DNA from: Bog-159 sp049511415
GTDB taxonomy: Bacteria > Acidobacteriota > Terriglobia > Bryobacterales > Bryobacteraceae
Reading direction: 5' to 3'
Length of the DNA stretch: 64,000 bases
NCBI GenBank assembly: GCA_049511415.1
Contig: JBEKYC010000004.1
Span: 114,503-178,502, forward strand
How positions within the stretch are numbered: the first letter of the stretch is position 1; every line of letters starts with the position of its first letter. Under the pieces are notes generated by a model that saw only the letters and a list, made by a program, of their open reading frames with translations, was not told the origin of the DNA and did not search any database. The position numbers and the translations under genes are program-made. Positions 16,506-25,568 of this stretch are shown here, piece by piece.

Positions 16506-19500
16506 ATGATTCGCAAGCTTGTCGACTTTTCGCTCAATAACCGGCTGCTGATTGTGGCATTGGCTGTCCTCCTGTTCGCCTGGGGCGTCATATCGTTCAA
16601 GAATCTGCCCATAGAAGCGTATCCCGACGTGGCCAACAACTACGTCCAGATCATCACACAATGGCCGGGCCGCGCCGCCGAAGAGGTCGAACAACAGGTC
16701 ACCATTCCCATCGAGATCGTGATGAACGGATTGCCGCATCTGGAGCATCTGCGGTCCACGTCCTTATTTGGACTCTCCAGCGTGATGCTCATCTTCGACG
16801 ATGCGTCGAGCAACGACTGGAACCGCCAAAAGACTTTGGAGCGCCTGTCGCAAGTCACTCTGCCCGATAATCTGCAGCCCCAGATCGGCACCGATTACAG
16901 CCCGGTGGGCCAGATCTTCTGGTATACGTTGACCAGCACGAATCCCGAATATGACCTAATGGAATTGAAAGCGCTCGAGGATTGGGTGCTGGAGAAGCAA
17001 TTCAAGTCCGTGCCGAACGTGGTGGATGTATCGAGTTTCGGCGGCATCACCAAGGAGTATCAGGTCGCCATCGATCCGAATAAGCTGGTCGAGTATGGCC
17101 TGGGCCTCAGCGACATCGAGCAGCCGTTGGCGAACAACAATGTGAACGCAGGAGGCAGTTTCATCGAGGAAGGCCTGCAAGAGGTCAATGTCCGCTCTGT
17201 GGGCCTGTTCGATAATGTGCGGGATATCGCCCGCACGGTCGTCAAGACGCAGCACGGTACGCCAATCCGTATCCAGGACATTGGCACGGTGATGCAGGGC
17301 CCCAAGATCCGCCTGGGTCGCATCGGTTTCGCGCTGCACCGGCGTGACGGCAAGATCGTGGACGATGACGACGTCGTGGAGGGAATCGTGCTGTTGCGCA
17401 AAGGCGCGGACTCGGATTCCACGCTGGACGCTATTCACGACAAAGTCAGGGAACTCAACGAACGCATCCTCCCCAAAGGCGTCCAAGTACGCCCGTTCCT
17501 GGATCGCAGCGATCTGGTGCATTTCACCACGCATACGGTGGAGCACAACCTGACCGAAGGCATTATTCTGGTCGCGATCATCCTGTTCCTTTTTCTGGGC
17601 AACGCCCGCGGCGCGCTGATCGTAGCGCTGACCATTCCGTTCTCGCTGCTGTTTGCCTGCATTTGCTTGGATCTCAATCACATTCCGGCCAATCTGCTGT
17701 CACTCGGCGCGCTGGATTTCGGCATGGTTGTGGATGGCGCGGTGGTGATGGTGGAGAATATAGTGCGCCACCTGGGCCATCAAGGTGGTCCACCCAGGCC
17801 GCTGGTCGAGCGCATTCGCGAGGCGGCCCACGAGGTGCAGCGGCCGGTGTTCTACGCGATCGGCATCATCATTACCGCCTACCTTCCGATCTTCACCCTG
17901 CAGAGCGTGGAAGGCCGCCTCTTTAAGCCCATGGCCTGGACCGTGGCTTTCGCATTACTCGGTGCGCTGATCTTCTCCATGGTGTTGGCCCCCGTAATGG
18001 CCAGCTTGTTGTTCGGATCCCGCACGCGGGAATGGCGCAACCCGGCGCTGGCCTGGATGACCGGGCGCTACCGGGCGACTTTGCGATGGGCCATCCGGGC
18101 GCGCTGGGTCACCATCGGCGCCGCCGCGGCCTCCGTGGTGGCCGCCGGGTGGATAGCCTCCAGCGGAGTGATCGGCTCCGAGTTCCTGCCCCATTTGGAC
18201 GAGGGCGCCATTTGGGCGCGCGGCACTCTGGCTCCCAGCACTGGGCCGGCGGAAGGGACTCGCTTGATGAATCAGGCGCGTATCATCCTGTCGTCCTTTC
18301 CTGAGGTTACGCAGGTGGTTTCACAGGTGGGCCGCCCGGATGATGGAACGGACACCACGGGCTTCTTCAATACCGAATACTTCGTGGATCTGCTGCCCAA
18401 AGATAAGTGGCGGCCGGTCTTCCATCAGGACAAAGTCCGCTTGATCGCCGCGCTCGACCGGGAACTCGAAGAGATTCCCGGCGTGCTGTGGAATTTCTCG
18501 CAGCCCATCGCCGACAACATGGAAGAAGCCGTCAGCGGTGTCAAAGGCGAGTTGGCCATTAAAATCTATGGCGACGATCTGAAGACGCTCGAGCAGAAGG
18601 GCGACGAGATCGTCAACGTGATGCGCGGCATTCAGGGCGTCGAAGATCTTGGACTTTTCCGCGTGATTGGCCAGCCCAATCTGAATTTCGCGGTCGACCG
18701 CGAGCAGGCTTCCCGCTTCGGCATGAATGTGTCCGATGTGCAGGATGCCATTCAAACCGCGGTGGGCGGCAATGCCATCGGCCAGGTGCTGCAAGGCGAA
18801 CGGCGCTTCGACCTGGTGCCGCGCTACTCGGCGCCTTATCGCAGTACGAAAGAAGCCATAGCGGAGATCCGCCTGCTGTCCCCCACCGGCGAACGCGTGT
18901 CGCTAGCGCAACTCTCCAAGGTTCAAGTCACGGACGGCGCCTCGGAAATCTACCGCGAGGCCAATTCCCGCTACGTGGCGATCAAATACAGCGTGCGCGG
19001 ACGGGATCTGGGCAGCACCGTGGAGGAGGCCATCCGCGACGTCAACCAGAAGGTGAAGCTGCCGGAAGGCTACCGCATCGATTGGGCCGGCGAGTACGCC
19101 AGCCAGCAGCGCTCGCAGAAACGCCTGATGATCGTTCTGCCCATTACGATCTTGGTGATTTTCATCATCCTGTACACCATGTTTCACTCCTTCAAATGGG
19201 CCACCATGATGCTGGCCAATATCGCCATGGCGCCGCTGGGCGGCCTGCTGGCGCTCCTGGTCACGCATACGCATTTCAGCGTGTCGTCCGGGGTGGGCTT
19301 CCTGGCGCTGTTTGGCGTCTGCGTGCAGACTGGCGTCATTATGCTGGAATACATCAATCAACTCCGTACGCGAGGCCACTCGGTAATGGATGCGGCCGTG
19401 GAAGGCGCGGTCCTGCGCCTGCGCCCGATCATGATGACGACCCTGGTGGCCACGCTGGGCCTGCTGCCGGCCGCCATGTCTCGCGCCATCGGTTCCGATT

Positions 19501-19649
19501 CGCAGCGCCCCTTCGCCATCGTGATCGTCGGCGGCCTGATGGTCGCCATGGTCATGAACATCTTCCTGCTGCCCACGCTGTATGTTTGGGTGGCCCGCAG
19601 CCACGACGTGCTGCCTACTCCCGAGCCGGGCTTCGACGAAGGCGAGTAG
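16506..19649 (+). CDS. Heavy-metal-type RND efflux pump, CzcA/CusA family
   Basis: 1047 residues, the normal HME-RND size. N-terminal TM (LLIVALAVLLFAWGVISF), then a periplasmic porter domain with EAYPDVANNYVQI and QWPGRAAEEVEQQVTIPIE, TM2-6 around residues 345-500 with the family signature DFGMVVDGAVVMVEN (Asp404 and Asp410, the TM4 proton-relay position), a second porter domain starting GSEFLPHLDEGAIWARG, and TM8-12. The signature places it with divalent or monovalent metal exporters rather than drug pumps. The ion is not evident. It assembles with the TolC-like and adaptor proteins encoded upstream. The start ATG lacks a strong ribosome binding site. Confidence 0.92.
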   Translation: MIRKLVDFSLNNRLLIVALAVLLFAWGVISFKNLPIEAYPDVANNYVQIITQWPGRAAEEVEQQVTIPIEIVMNGLPHLEHLRSTSLFGLSSVMLIFDDASSNDWNRQKTLERLSQVTLPDNLQPQIGTDYSPVGQIFWYTLTSTNPEYDLMELKALEDWVLEKQFKSVPNVVDVSSFGGITKEYQVAIDPNKLVEYGLGLSDIEQPLANNNVNAGGSFIEEGLQEVNVRSVGLFDNVRDIARTVVKTQHGTPIRIQDIGTVMQGPKIRLGRIGFALHRRDGKIVDDDDVVEGIVLLRKGADSDSTLDAIHDKVRELNERILPKGVQVRPFLDRSDLVHFTTHTVEHNLTEGIILVAIILFLFLGNARGALIVALTIPFSLLFACICLDLNHIPANLLSLGALDFGMVVDGAVVMVENIVRHLGHQGGPPRPLVERIREAAHEVQRPVFYAIGIIITAYLPIFTLQSVEGRLFKPMAWTVAFALLGALIFSMVLAPVMASLLFGSRTREWRNPALAWMTGRYRATLRWAIRARWVTIGAAAASVVAAGWIASSGVIGSEFLPHLDEGAIWARGTLAPSTGPAEGTRLMNQARIILSSFPEVTQVVSQVGRPDDGTDTTGFFNTEYFVDLLPKDKWRPVFHQDKVRLIAALDRELEEIPGVLWNFSQPIADNMEEAVSGVKGELAIKIYGDDLKTLEQKGDEIVNVMRGIQGVEDLGLFRVIGQPNLNFAVDREQASRFGMNVSDVQDAIQTAVGGNAIGQVLQGERRFDLVPRYSAPYRSTKEAIAEIRLLSPTGERVSLAQLSKVQVTDGASEIYREANSRYVAIKYSVRGRDLGSTVEEAIRDVNQKVKLPEGYRIDWAGEYASQQRSQKRLMIVLPITILVIFIILYTMFHSFKWATMMLANIAMAPLGGLLALLVTHTHFSVSSGVGFLALFGVCVQTGVIMLEYINQLRTRGHSVMDAAVEGAVLRLRPIMMTTLVATLGLLPAAMSRAIGSDSQRPFAIVIVGGLMVAMVMNIFLLPTLYVWVARSHDVLPTPEPGFDEGE

Positions 19650-19709
19650 GGTCGCGCCGGGCTTGCATTCCGGCTCGCCTCGTGTTACTGCTTTTGCGGA
19701 GGCATCTCC

Positions 19710-20546
19710 ATGATTTCTTCCGATCGGCGCCCCGTGGCCGGGATTTTCCTATTTTCGGCTACTTTGATCCTTTTGTCCTGTTCATCCAACAATGCTCCCG
19801 AACCGGGCACCCCCGCATTCTATTGGGCCGCGGCGAAGCAGACTTACGCGGCGGCCGATTACCAAAAGACCGTCGAGAACCTTGGCAATTTGCTGTCCGG
19901 CCAGAACGAGTATGTGGGATCCGCCCAGCCTTGGATACTGGTCATGAGCTCCGGCATGGCCCAGGGATACATCGACCTGGCCGACGCATACGACGCCGGC
20001 GGCCACGCCAACCGTGCGCAAACCACCAATTTCCATCGTCTGGTGAACACCTACCGGGGCAATGCCAACAGTCTGGCGCTGCAGTTCGCCGACGCGCTTT
20101 CGAAGTTCGATTGCAAGAGCGGGACCGTCACCTTGGCCTTTGCCTATCCGACCGGCAGCGCCAACGAAGACGCGCTGGTTACCAAGGTCTCGGGCGGCGC
20201 TTGGCCCCGCGATCCCGATCTGGATACCATCCAAAAACGCGCGCTCGAGCGCGGCGTGCTGTTGAGCGTCTGCCGTGCCGCCGGGGCCCACAACGATCCA
20301 GCCAAGGCGCAGGACTTGCTCAAAACGCCGGATGCCAAGGTCCCCACCGCCACCTTCCAGTTGGCCATGGCCAATGCGCTGTATGACGCCTCGAAGCTCT
20401 ACACGCGCGATAAGCTCGACCAACCCGACAGGCTCAAAGTCTTTTGTACGCGCGCGCAGGAAATCCTGAAGCAGGTGCCGGAGTCGAAGGAAACGCAGGA
20501 TCTCGACAAGAAACTCCAGGCGCAGTTGAAGAAGATCAAATCCTGA
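19710..20546 (+). CDS. Putative lipoprotein of unknown function
   Basis: 278 residues; the ATG is preceded by GGAGG at 8 nt. The signal peptide ends in lipobox LLSC (Cys24). The mature part is mostly alpha-helical with repeat-like YWAAAKQTYAAADYQKTVEN and MAQGYIDLADAYDAGGHANR segments, resembling TPR helices, and a C terminus rich in Lys/Gln (LDKKLQAQLKKIKS). It lies 60 nt after the RND pump gene in the same direction and may be the last gene of the operon. No recognised catalytic motif. A periplasmic scaffold is possible but unproven. The end is convergent with a glycosyltransferase gene, only 7 nt away, with no terminator hairpin. Confidence 0.7.
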   Translation: MISSDRRPVAGIFLFSATLILLSCSSNNAPEPGTPAFYWAAAKQTYAAADYQKTVENLGNLLSGQNEYVGSAQPWILVMSSGMAQGYIDLADAYDAGGHANRAQTTNFHRLVNTYRGNANSLALQFADALSKFDCKSGTVTLAFAYPTGSANEDALVTKVSGGAWPRDPDLDTIQKRALERGVLLSVCRAAGAHNDPAKAQDLLKTPDAKVPTATFQLAMANALYDASKLYTRDKLDQPDRLKVFCTRAQEILKQVPESKETQDLDKKLQAQLKKIKS

Positions 20547-20553
20547 CCTAGGG

Positions 20554-21951
20554 TTACAGCAGCCGAAAGCAGACCAGGTGGCCCTTCGCCGCAATCATCT
20601 CATGCGGAATACGGGCCGCCACAAGAGCGTCGAAACTGGGCCGGTCCATCACGAATACGCGCGCACGCCGGTTATTGAGCGCCGCCATGAGTTCGTTGTG
20701 GCTGAATAACCGGATCAGAAAGCGGTCGCCGTACCACTGCAACTGGTTGTCCTCGTCGAAGCGCGGCTGGCCGTCATCGTAGAATGCCACGCGCTCCTGC
20801 GGAGTGGTGGCGGCCGTGGCAGCCCGCGCGATCGGGCGGATCTCGGCCGCTTCCAGGTGCGTGCGCGGGAGAGCCGCTACTATCATGACCCCCAACGCCA
20901 TGACCGCAATGCCAAACCGCAAACCCGTCCGCCAGTAGCGCGCCGCCACACAGCGTTGGATGCCGAGCGCCGCCAGGATGGCGAAGGCCGGATAGGCCGG
21001 CAGCAGGTATCGCAACACACGGCTGCGGGCGACCGCGCACAAGGCAAACATCACGGCCACCCAGGTGAGTAACAGCCACAGTTTACGGTCGTGGCTGCGG
21101 GTCACCGCGATCAGGCCGGCGAGCATGGCCGGCAGCCACGGCCAGTAGGATTTCGCCAGCATCCAGGCATATTCGAATGCGCCCGTATACCGGCGCCACG
21201 CAGGCTTCAGCGAACCATAGGCTTCGTTCCGCAGCCATGCGGAATGCACCTGCCAGAACCAGTCGCCGAACTGATGCACCAGGTACGTGTACCAGGCTGC
21301 CAGGGGCAGATAGGCGACGATCAGAGCCGGGATCGCGTAACGCAGCGGCGGCCGCCGTCGGCTAACGATCAGGTGCAGCACGAACACCGCCGGCAGACCC
21401 AGGCCCATCATGCTGCGTGTCAGTTGCGCCAGCGCGACGCATGCTCCCGTCGCCAAATACCAGCGCGCATCGTCCTCCGTGAGCGACCAGGCGCACATCG
21501 CACATAGGACGAAGAAGGTAAACGGCACATCCGTCATGCCGCGCGCTGCATACTTCAGGAAATAGAGGCTGGTGGCCATCACGAACATGGCCAAAATGGC
21601 AGTCTCGGAACTGCCGGCCAGCCGGCGCGCCAGCCAGTAGACCAGCAGAATGACACCCAGTCCGCACAACGCCGAGGGCAGCCGCGCCAGCGAATCGTGG
21701 AAACCGAATGCCGCAAATAGCGACGCCTCCATCCACTCGTAGAGCGGCGCATTCTCCAGCGCCGGTTCGCCGTTGCTGTGCAGCACCAACCAGTCGCCGG
21801 TGCGCAGGATGTCTTTGGCGATGTGCGCGTACTGCGCGTCGTCATAGCCGGTCAGATCGCCGGTGCGCAGCGGCGCGATCACCAGAATGGCGGACAGCGC
21901 GGCCAGAACCCAGAAGTAACGGCGGGGCATTTCAGCGCCGTTCGCGCACAT
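20554..21951 (-). CDS. GT39/ArnT-type membrane glycosyltransferase
   Basis: 465 residues with about 10-12 predicted TM segments. The first periplasmic loop carries the acidic motif DLTGYDDAQYAHIAKDIL and NGEPALENAPLYEWM, which matches the DE/DD catalytic loop of the protein O-mannosyltransferase/ArnT superfamily using polyprenyl-phosphate sugar donors. TM runs include LPSALCGLGVILLVYWLA and AIPALIVAYLPLAAWYTYL. The ATG at 21951 has GGAG four nt upstream and overlaps the Hsp70 gene by 20 nt; an ATG at 21930 (MPRRYFW) is an alternative directly after the Hsp70 stop. The acceptor (lipid A, protein or glycan) is unknown. Confidence 0.8.
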   Translation of the reverse strand: MCANGAEMPRRYFWVLAALSAILVIAPLRTGDLTGYDDAQYAHIAKDILRTGDWLVLHSNGEPALENAPLYEWMEASLFAAFGFHDSLARLPSALCGLGVILLVYWLARRLAGSSETAILAMFVMATSLYFLKYAARGMTDVPFTFFVLCAMCAWSLTEDDARWYLATGACVALAQLTRSMMGLGLPAVFVLHLIVSRRRPPLRYAIPALIVAYLPLAAWYTYLVHQFGDWFWQVHSAWLRNEAYGSLKPAWRRYTGAFEYAWMLAKSYWPWLPAMLAGLIAVTRSHDRKLWLLLTWVAVMFALCAVARSRVLRYLLPAYPAFAILAALGIQRCVAARYWRTGLRFGIAVMALGVMIVAALPRTHLEAAEIRPIARAATAATTPQERVAFYDDGQPRFDEDNQLQWYGDRFLIRLFSHNELMAALNNRRARVFVMDRPSFDALVAARIPHEMIAAKGHLVCFRLL

Positions 21952-23755
21952 TGAACTCCAGCTTCCACCGCCGGCCGTCGCGCGCCACGCACCACAACTG
22001 CAGCATGCCGGTTTCGGTGACTACGGTTTCGAACGATACGGGCACTACGCCCGTTTCACTTTGCGCGGACTCGAGATTTACTTCCATGGGCGCGAGTTCT
22101 TCCAGATCGTCGCCGAAATCCTCGATTAGATCGCCGGCCTGATCGTTCTTGCGCACCGCGGAGGTGAAAAAGCGGAACTCGGCGGGCTCGCCGACTACCA
22201 GGCCAAATTCGCGGTTCGGAATGGGCTGGTCGGTGCCTTCCTCCATGCCGAACGGGACGACTGTCAGAGCCTTCAGCGGGGCGGCAAATCCGGGCACCGA
22301 AGGCATGGCGCTCTCGATGCCGACATAGTAAGTGCGCGGGACGCCGCCGCGGATGCGCACGCCGCGGCCGCGCCGCGCCAGGCCATAGTAAGCCGCGCCG
22401 CGCGAAACCGCATGCATCAGATCTTCGCCGCTCAAAGGCTTGACGGGAGGAAATCCCTCCTCGGCCAACCACGCGTCGAGCACGCTCAGGATGCGCTCGC
22501 GGATCAAACCGGCGTTCAGGACGCCACCGTTCAACAGGATGTGCGTCGGGCACGCCAGTCCGCTGGCGCCCCGCCGAATGCCGCTCTGCTCCGCGCCGGA
22601 GGCCTGCTGCCGCAGAAAGCTGGCCATGTGACGGGTCATGGCTGCATCGGCGGCGTACGGCAATCCCATCTCCTGCAGACCCGTGCGGCGCTGGCGCGCG
22701 GGCATATCACGGCTCGATACGGCCGGCAGAAAACCATCGGTCAGGAGCCGCTCCAGATCGGCGCGCTGCAGCTTGGCTTTGATCGTGCCGCCCACCAGCC
22801 CGGTGCCTTTTCCCAGGATGGTGACCGGCGCTTCGTCTTTCTTATTACCCGGATCGAGCAGCTTCTCTTTCGCGCCGCGGCAGTTGTTCCACAATGCCTG
22901 CAACTGGAAGCTGTCAATCTTGGTGCCCTGCTGCGCCAGTTGATCCGCCACCAGGCGCGCCAGCGCCAGGTCGATATTATCGCCGCCCAGCAGGATATGC
23001 TCGCCCACGGCCACGCGCTCCAGGCCCAGTTCGCCCGCCTGCTCAGTGACCGCGATCAGCGTGAAATCGGTAGTGCCGCCGCCGATATCGACCACCAGGA
23101 TTAGATCGCCGACGCCCACCCGCTCGCGCCAATCCGGATGCCGCTCGATCCAGGCATAGAAAGCCGCCTGCGGCTCTTCGAGCAGCGTGATGTTCTGATA
23201 ACCGGCTTGCTCGGCCGCCTTCAGGGTCAGGTCTCGCGCCACCGCGTCGAACGAAGCGGGCACCGTCACCAGGACGTGCTGCCCCGTGAATGGCGCGTCT
23301 GGCATTTTGCTATCCCAGGCGTGGCGCAGATGTTCCAGGTACCGGCGGCTGGCTTCCACCGGCGAATATTTCGGCACGCCTTCGGGCGCGCGAAACGGCA
23401 GGATGGGTGCGGTACGATCTACTCCGCCGTTTGACAACCACGACTTGGCGGAAGATACCAGACGCCCGGCATTCTCCACGCCGCGCTTCTGCGCCAGTCG
23501 TCCGACGACAGTTTCCGGCTGCGGATCCCACGGCAGAGCTATGGAGCCGGCGGGGAAATCGGTGCCGCCCGGCACGTAAAGAAACGACGGCAGCAGGCTT
23601 TCGTCGCGCACTTCCGACGGGTTAACGAGCTGCGGAATGTCGAGCAGTTGTACTTTGGGCAGCGCGAAGGGATCCGCGTCTGCCCGGTTCTCGACGTAAG
23701 CCAGAGCGGAGTTGGTCGTGCCCAGGTCAATGCCAATAACGAAGGAAGGTTGCAT
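21932..23755 (-). CDS. Hsp70 family ATPase (non-canonical, DUF2760-linked)
   Basis: 607 residues. Actin-like ATPase domain: phosphate-1 GIDLGTTNSALAYVEN (about residue 8), LVTVPASFDAVARD, LLEEPQAAFYAW, phosphate-2 VVDIGGGTTDFTLI, and adenosine-motif-like HILLNGGVLNAGL. The C-terminal part differs from DnaK: after about residue 425 there is a short beta-rich region (GVPRTYYVGIESAMPSVPG) and no EEVD-like or long lid helix, so client binding may differ. No dnaJ or grpE is adjacent. The gene follows a DUF2760 gene by 8 nt and overlaps a GT39 gene. Hsp70-DUF2760 pairs occur in other bacteria, but their role is not known to me. Confidence 0.9.
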   Translation of the reverse strand: MQPSFVIGIDLGTTNSALAYVENRADADPFALPKVQLLDIPQLVNPSEVRDESLLPSFLYVPGGTDFPAGSIALPWDPQPETVVGRLAQKRGVENAGRLVSSAKSWLSNGGVDRTAPILPFRAPEGVPKYSPVEASRRYLEHLRHAWDSKMPDAPFTGQHVLVTVPASFDAVARDLTLKAAEQAGYQNITLLEEPQAAFYAWIERHPDWRERVGVGDLILVVDIGGGTTDFTLIAVTEQAGELGLERVAVGEHILLGGDNIDLALARLVADQLAQQGTKIDSFQLQALWNNCRGAKEKLLDPGNKKDEAPVTILGKGTGLVGGTIKAKLQRADLERLLTDGFLPAVSSRDMPARQRRTGLQEMGLPYAADAAMTRHMASFLRQQASGAEQSGIRRGASGLACPTHILLNGGVLNAGLIRERILSVLDAWLAEEGFPPVKPLSGEDLMHAVSRGAAYYGLARRGRGVRIRGGVPRTYYVGIESAMPSVPGFAAPLKALTVVPFGMEEGTDQPIPNREFGLVVGEPAEFRFFTSAVRKNDQAGDLIEDFGDDLEELAPMEVNLESAQSETGVVPVSFETVVTETGMLQLWCVARDGRRWKLEFNVRERR

Positions 23756-23763
23756 CTGGCGCG

Positions 23764-24276
23764 TTATTCGATCTCGATTTCGGCGGGCGCGATGATAGTG
23801 GCGTCCTGCTTGGGATTGATGGCAGGCAGGTCCACCTTGGCGGCACGCCAGCCCTTGTGGCGCAAAGTGCCGCCCTCGGGGCGCTTGGCGGGGACGTTAC
23901 CGATGAATTTGATGGCGGCCGGATCGCTGACCGCGGGACGGGTGTAGGCGCCTTCGACGCCATCGATGACGGGCTGCAGGCTGAGGTAGCGGGTCAGCGA
24001 ATCGCGCGCCTGATCGTGCAGGGTGCGCACCGCCGCGCCGATCTGCTCGTCCTCGAAACCGGCGATGTCCTCCATCAGGAAATCGAGAAGGCGCGAGTCG
24101 CGCTGGAGGATGGCGAGGAGTTGCAGGGCGTAGGCGCTAGTCGGCAATTGCGGCTCAGCCTTGGCAGGCGCGGGCGCAGCGGCGCGCGGCGGCGCAGCCG
24201 GAACAGCCTCGCGTGGAATGGGACGGCCGAACAGGATGGCAAAGAAGGCACGGAAAGCAAGCAGGATGCGGCTCAA
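23764..24276 (-). CDS. DUF2760 domain-containing protein
   Basis: 170 residues, starting at a TTG with GGAG 8 nt upstream. A short hydrophobic N terminus (ILLAFRAFFAILFG) could be a membrane anchor. It is followed by a Pro/Ala-rich linker (about 24-40), then the family body: ALQLLAILQRDSRLLDFLME, DIAGFEDEQIGAAVRTLHDQ and PAAIKFIGNVP, ending with an acidic tail PAEIEIE. Function unknown. It is encoded immediately before the Hsp70-family gene, which suggests the two proteins work together, perhaps with this one as a membrane-tethered partner. Fairly confident of the family from the body motifs and the pairing. Confidence 0.75.
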   Translation of the reverse strand: MSRILLAFRAFFAILFGRPIPREAVPAAPPRAAAPAPAKAEPQLPTSAYALQLLAILQRDSRLLDFLMEDIAGFEDEQIGAAVRTLHDQARDSLTRYLSLQPVIDGVEGAYTRPAVSDPAAIKFIGNVPAKRPEGGTLRHKGWRAAKVDLPAINPKQDATIIAPAEIEIE

Positions 24277-24957
24277 TCGTTGTGCTCCAAGTACTTAGGA
24301 TAACATTCCGTGTACAGTTCCCCGCTGCGCTTCCCATTTGAAGGTGCTCCATAATCACGTCGCCCTTTAACTGCAACCAAATTCCGTCACCCTCTGCAAA
24401 TTGAAGGGTGATGGCCGGATGGCAGAATCACACCCAATTGGGCCGGTTTTGGAGGAGTTGGGGATCGCGCAGGTCGCGGCCCTGTCGCTGCCGGCCAAAG
24501 GCGGTGTTGGAGCAGAAAGTGAATCGGATCGGGTCTTCAGCACGAGTATACCGTTGGGATGGCGCGGATAGGGTGACATTTTAGGCTGCATCGACAACAG
24601 AAATTTCGGCTTCGGGCAGGCGGCGCAGGGCGTAGCCGGCGGTTCGCATTTCGATTTGACCGGAGATTTCTGCCAGGGCCACTTGCAAACGCCTTTAACG
24701 GGTGTAATTATAATCTCTGGATAAATTTTGAGGGAGCACTCGGGATGCGAAGCTGAGAATATCAGCACAGTGGGGAGAGGGCGGCTCTTGACAGCGATTT
24801 GATAGGGGCCCCCAATTATATAGTTAAACCAGGCTTTTCAATACTCTCCATAGGGGGTCGCCATTCCTGCGGCTGGAAGAACCAGCTCCGTTTGCCGGGT
24901 TCTCCGCGGTTATTGTGCATCAAACGACGGCCGGAACATCCGGTCGAGAGGAAAGCA
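24277..24957. other. Long intergenic region with possible decayed coding sequence
   Basis: 681 bp without a convincing intact gene. On the minus strand between about 24300 and 24540 one frame reads as plausible protein (RFTFCSNTAFGRQRQGRDL, then after one in-frame TGA at 24428-24430, ITLQFAEGDGIWLQLKGDVI), which looks like a remnant. A separate 35-codon minus frame (24581-24688) encodes ISGQIEMRTAGYALRRLPEA. The right half (24697-24840) is AT-rich with a perfect TATAAT and TTGACA/TATATA words, so promoter DNA for the Rieske operon is likely here. No IS terminal repeats were seen. Confidence 0.4.
24683..24714 (+). promoter_or_regulatory. Candidate sigma-70 promoter for the cytochrome operon
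   Basis: A perfect TATAAT (24709-24714) in an AT-rich island, with TTGCAA (24683-24688) as a possible -35. The spacer of 20 bp is long, so the -35 is doubtful. A second candidate lies closer to the gene (TTGACA 24788-24793, TATATA 24817-24822), also with poor spacing. Either would give a leader of 130-240 nt before the Rieske start. Confidence 0.25.
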
Positions 24958-25560
24958 ATGGCTAACCCGACTCCCGATCCTTTGGCGGGGAAAACGGCCC
25001 CGCCTCCGCAGTCTAAACCCTCGCTGTCCCAAGCGCTTTTCAAGGTCCTGAAAGATCCCGAAGACGCCGACCCGCAGAAGATTGTCTCTCGCCGGCGGCG
25101 CTTCGTGATGGCTTCCGTGCTGGGCATTCTGGGCGTTAATTTATTGATGTTTTTGCGCTTTTTCTTTCCGCGCGCGCTCTACGAACCCAAGACCAAATTC
25201 CGCATCGGCTACCCTTCGGACTTCGGTTTTGGCGTGGACACCAAGTTCCAGAACCAATACAGGATCTGGGTGGTCCGGAATACCGAGGGTATTTTTGTCA
25301 TTTCGGCGATCTGCACGCACCTCGGCTGTACACCGGACTGGAAGCCCAGCGAAAACAAATTCAAATGTCCTTGTCACGGCAGCGGGTACGATCCGGAAGG
25401 CATCAACTTCGAGGGTCCTGCGCCGCGGCCCATGGACCGCGCGCATGTCGAACTGGACCCCGAAGGCCAGATCGTGGTGGACCTGAGTCACGTCTACCGG
25501 TGGCCCAAGGGCGAGCCCTCCCAGTTCGGCGAGGAAGGCGCCATTCTCCGCAATGTGTGA
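24958..25560 (+). CDS. Rieske [2Fe-2S] protein of a cytochrome b6-type complex
   Basis: 200 residues from the ATG at 24958, which has AGAGGAAAG just upstream; the frame is open further up but has no other good start. A basic N terminus leads into one TM anchor (about residues 48-70, MASVLGILGVNLLMFLRFFF). The cluster-binding loops are complete: CTHLGC (Cys119, His121, Cys124 disulfide partner) and CPCHGSGYD (Cys137, Cys139 disulfide partner, His140). It would accept an electron from quinol at the Qo site and pass it to the c-type cytochrome. First gene of a tight operon with both cytochrome b pieces and an octaheme cytochrome. The N terminus has no clear twin-arginine core (SRRRRF). Confidence 0.94.
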   Translation: MANPTPDPLAGKTAPPPQSKPSLSQALFKVLKDPEDADPQKIVSRRRRFVMASVLGILGVNLLMFLRFFFPRALYEPKTKFRIGYPSDFGFGVDTKFQNQYRIWVVRNTEGIFVISAICTHLGCTPDWKPSENKFKCPCHGSGYDPEGINFEGPAPRPMDRAHVELDPEGQIVVDLSHVYRWPKGEPSQFGEEGAILRNV

Positions 25561-25568
25561 GGTGAATC

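Noticed and set aside
16956..17681. Minus-strand frame within the RND pump gene
   Set aside because: The opposite strand encodes the complete pump porter domain; the antisense translation is rich in His/Asp/Gln with no motif.
24367..24768. 133-codon minus frame in the gap before the cytochrome operon
   Set aside because: Pro/Ser/Cys-rich with no domain; the more coding-like text in this region is in another frame.
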